Part shown: positions 63,301-64,000 of the stretch, in pieces | Layout of the letters: every line of letters begins with the position of its first letter | How positions within the stretch are numbered: position 1 is the stretch's first letter | The notes under the pieces: generated by a model | Database searches by the model: none | The model's input: the letters and a program-made list of their open reading frames with translations, nothing else | Told to the model about the DNA's origin: nothing | NCBI GenBank assembly: GCA_021155905.1 | Contig: JAJNBG010000021.1 | Span: forward strand, 57,158 to 121,157 | DNA from: Bacteroidota bacterium | Lineage (GTDB): Bacteria > Bacteroidota > Bacteroidia > B-17B0 > Aurantibacillaceae | Direction of reading: 5' to 3' | DNA: 64,000 nucleotides | Position numbers and translations under genes: made by a program

Positions 63301-64000
63301 TTGCTGTTAATGTTGCACTTCCACCGGAACAGATCGTTGCAGAGTTCACCGATACATTTAACGCAGACCCTATAGTTACGTTAGCAACATCGCTTCCTGA
63401 ACAACTGCCGCTTGTTCCGGTTACGTATCACCTGTGCTCCATGAATAAGTTGTAGCTCCTGAAGCAGTTAATGTTGCACTTCCACCGGAACAGATCGTTG
63501 CAGAGTTAACAGAAACACTTAAAGAAGACCCAACATTAACATTGGCAATATCTGTTCCTGAACAACCGTTGCTTGTTCCCGTCACTGTGTAAGAACTATT
63601 CGAAGAAGGTGATACTGTGATCGATGGACCGGTATCACCCGTACTCCATGAATATGTTGTAGCACCACTTGCCGTCAATGTTGCAGTTCCGCCTGAACAG
63701 ATCGTTGCAGAATTCACCGATACATTTAAAGCAGAGCCTATACTAACGTTTGCAACATCAGATCCCGAACAAAGCCCGCTTGCTCCGGTTACGGTGTAAG
63801 AGGTAGCACTTGTAGGAGAGACAGTAATTGATGATGTAGTTGCACCCGTACTCCAGCTATACGTTGTAGCGCCGGAAGCTATTAAAGTTGCACTTCCACC
63901 CGAACAGATCGTTGCAGAGTTCACCGATACATTTAACGCAGACCCTATAGTTACGTTAGCAACATCGCTTCCTGAACAACTGCCGCTTGTTCCGGTTACG
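60388..64000 (-). CDS. Repeat adhesin with type IX type B sorting domain, 5' end outside window, two apparent frameshifts
   Basis: At least 1190 codons of one gene, read in three pieces: 60388 to about 63112, about 63112 to 63424, and 63424 to the window edge. It is built of about 14-15 repeats of 69 residues (207 nt) of the pattern 'SVNSATICSGGSATLTASG..TYSWS.G...SITVSP...TSYTVTG.SG.CSG.D.A.V.IGS', then a degenerate unit and the C-terminal block 'VFVPTAFSPNGDGVNDV ... FDRWGEKVF ... LKGNITLVR', the gliding-motility type B signal. Relative to neighbouring units, about 20 nt are missing at 63111 and about 46 nt at 63425, each shifting the frame. Real gene decay or assembly error in near-identical repeats both fit; the latter seems likelier. 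Confidence 0.85.
60970..64000 (-). repeat. Tandem 207-bp coding repeats
   Basis: About 14-15 units of 207 nt. Units near the 3' end (61000-61500) differ at many positions, while those from about 61600 to the window edge are nearly identical, in keeping with recent amplification or homogenisation of the 5' part. Two units carry internal deletions (63111, 63425). Confidence 0.9.

Noticed and set aside
62630..63799. Antisense open frames on the plus strand opposite the adhesin repeats
   Set aside because: They arise from the repeat composition on the opposite strand and have no start signals or family features.

Overview
The window is chromosomal DNA from a member of the phylum Bacteroidota (class Bacteroidia, Flavobacteriales-like or a related order; the exact family cannot be told from this piece). 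The evidence is two secreted giants ending in the type IX secretion 'type B' (gliding-motility-associated) C-terminal domain, a PorP/SprF-family protein, an OMP_b-brl-type receptor, Bacteroidota lipoproteins, TAnnTTTG-like promoter elements, near absence of Shine-Dalgarno sequences, and several intergenic palindrome families of the kind common in this phylum. No rRNA, tRNA, phage or transposase gene was seen.

Layout. 1-6.0 kb: a truncated DUF4249-like lipoprotein, panB, a membrane fatty-acid desaturase and murI. 4.2-11.55 kb (minus strand): a thiamine operon led by a TPP riboswitch, thiS-thiC-tenI/thiE-like-thiD-thiE-thiG-thiH-thiF, interrupted between thiG and thiH by a GxxExxY gene flanked by degenerate direct repeats. 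11.6-13.6 kb: a lipoprotein plus small secreted protein pair whose paralogous pair lies at 43.3-44.7 kb. 13.7-25.7 kb: housekeeping genes (map, a HAD phosphatase, gpmA, proS, folD, ffh, ftcD), a FadL-like porin, a Tyr/Gly-rich protein and a TMTC-like membrane glycosyltransferase with TPRs. 25.8-30.4 kb: two tandem NodB-fold deacetylase-like genes with TTG starts and asnB. 30.7-35.9 kb: a PKD-repeat T9SS cargo of about 1728 residues. 36-39.5 kb: a four-gene minus operon (acyl-CoA carboxylase beta, STAS-like protein, alpha/beta hydrolase, PRTase). 39.7-49.6 kb: bioA, an OmpA lipoprotein, sucC and sucD (split, on opposite strands), mnmE, and two repeat-rich intergenic stretches.

49.7-52.1 kb holds the best candidate for an undescribed system: an AT-rich, overlapping three-gene operon directly 3' of mnmE, encoding a PIN-GNAT-ASCH/PUA-like fusion, a free-standing ASCH protein and a P-loop kinase-like protein. 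It is followed by a 22-bp minisatellite of about 15 copies. 53-64 kb: an unknown protein, a UvrA2-type ABC ATPase, an OMP beta-barrel receptor, a PorP/SprF protein, and the 3' part of a huge repeat adhesin with a type B sorting domain, apparently broken by two frameshifts inside near-identical 207-bp repeats.

How it works together: the thi operon gives a complete thiazole plus HMP pathway under TPP control. The PorP/SprF protein next to the repeat adhesin fits the SprF/SprB pattern of T9SS surface anchoring. The dispersed palindromes cluster in gene-poor stretches and at convergent ends.
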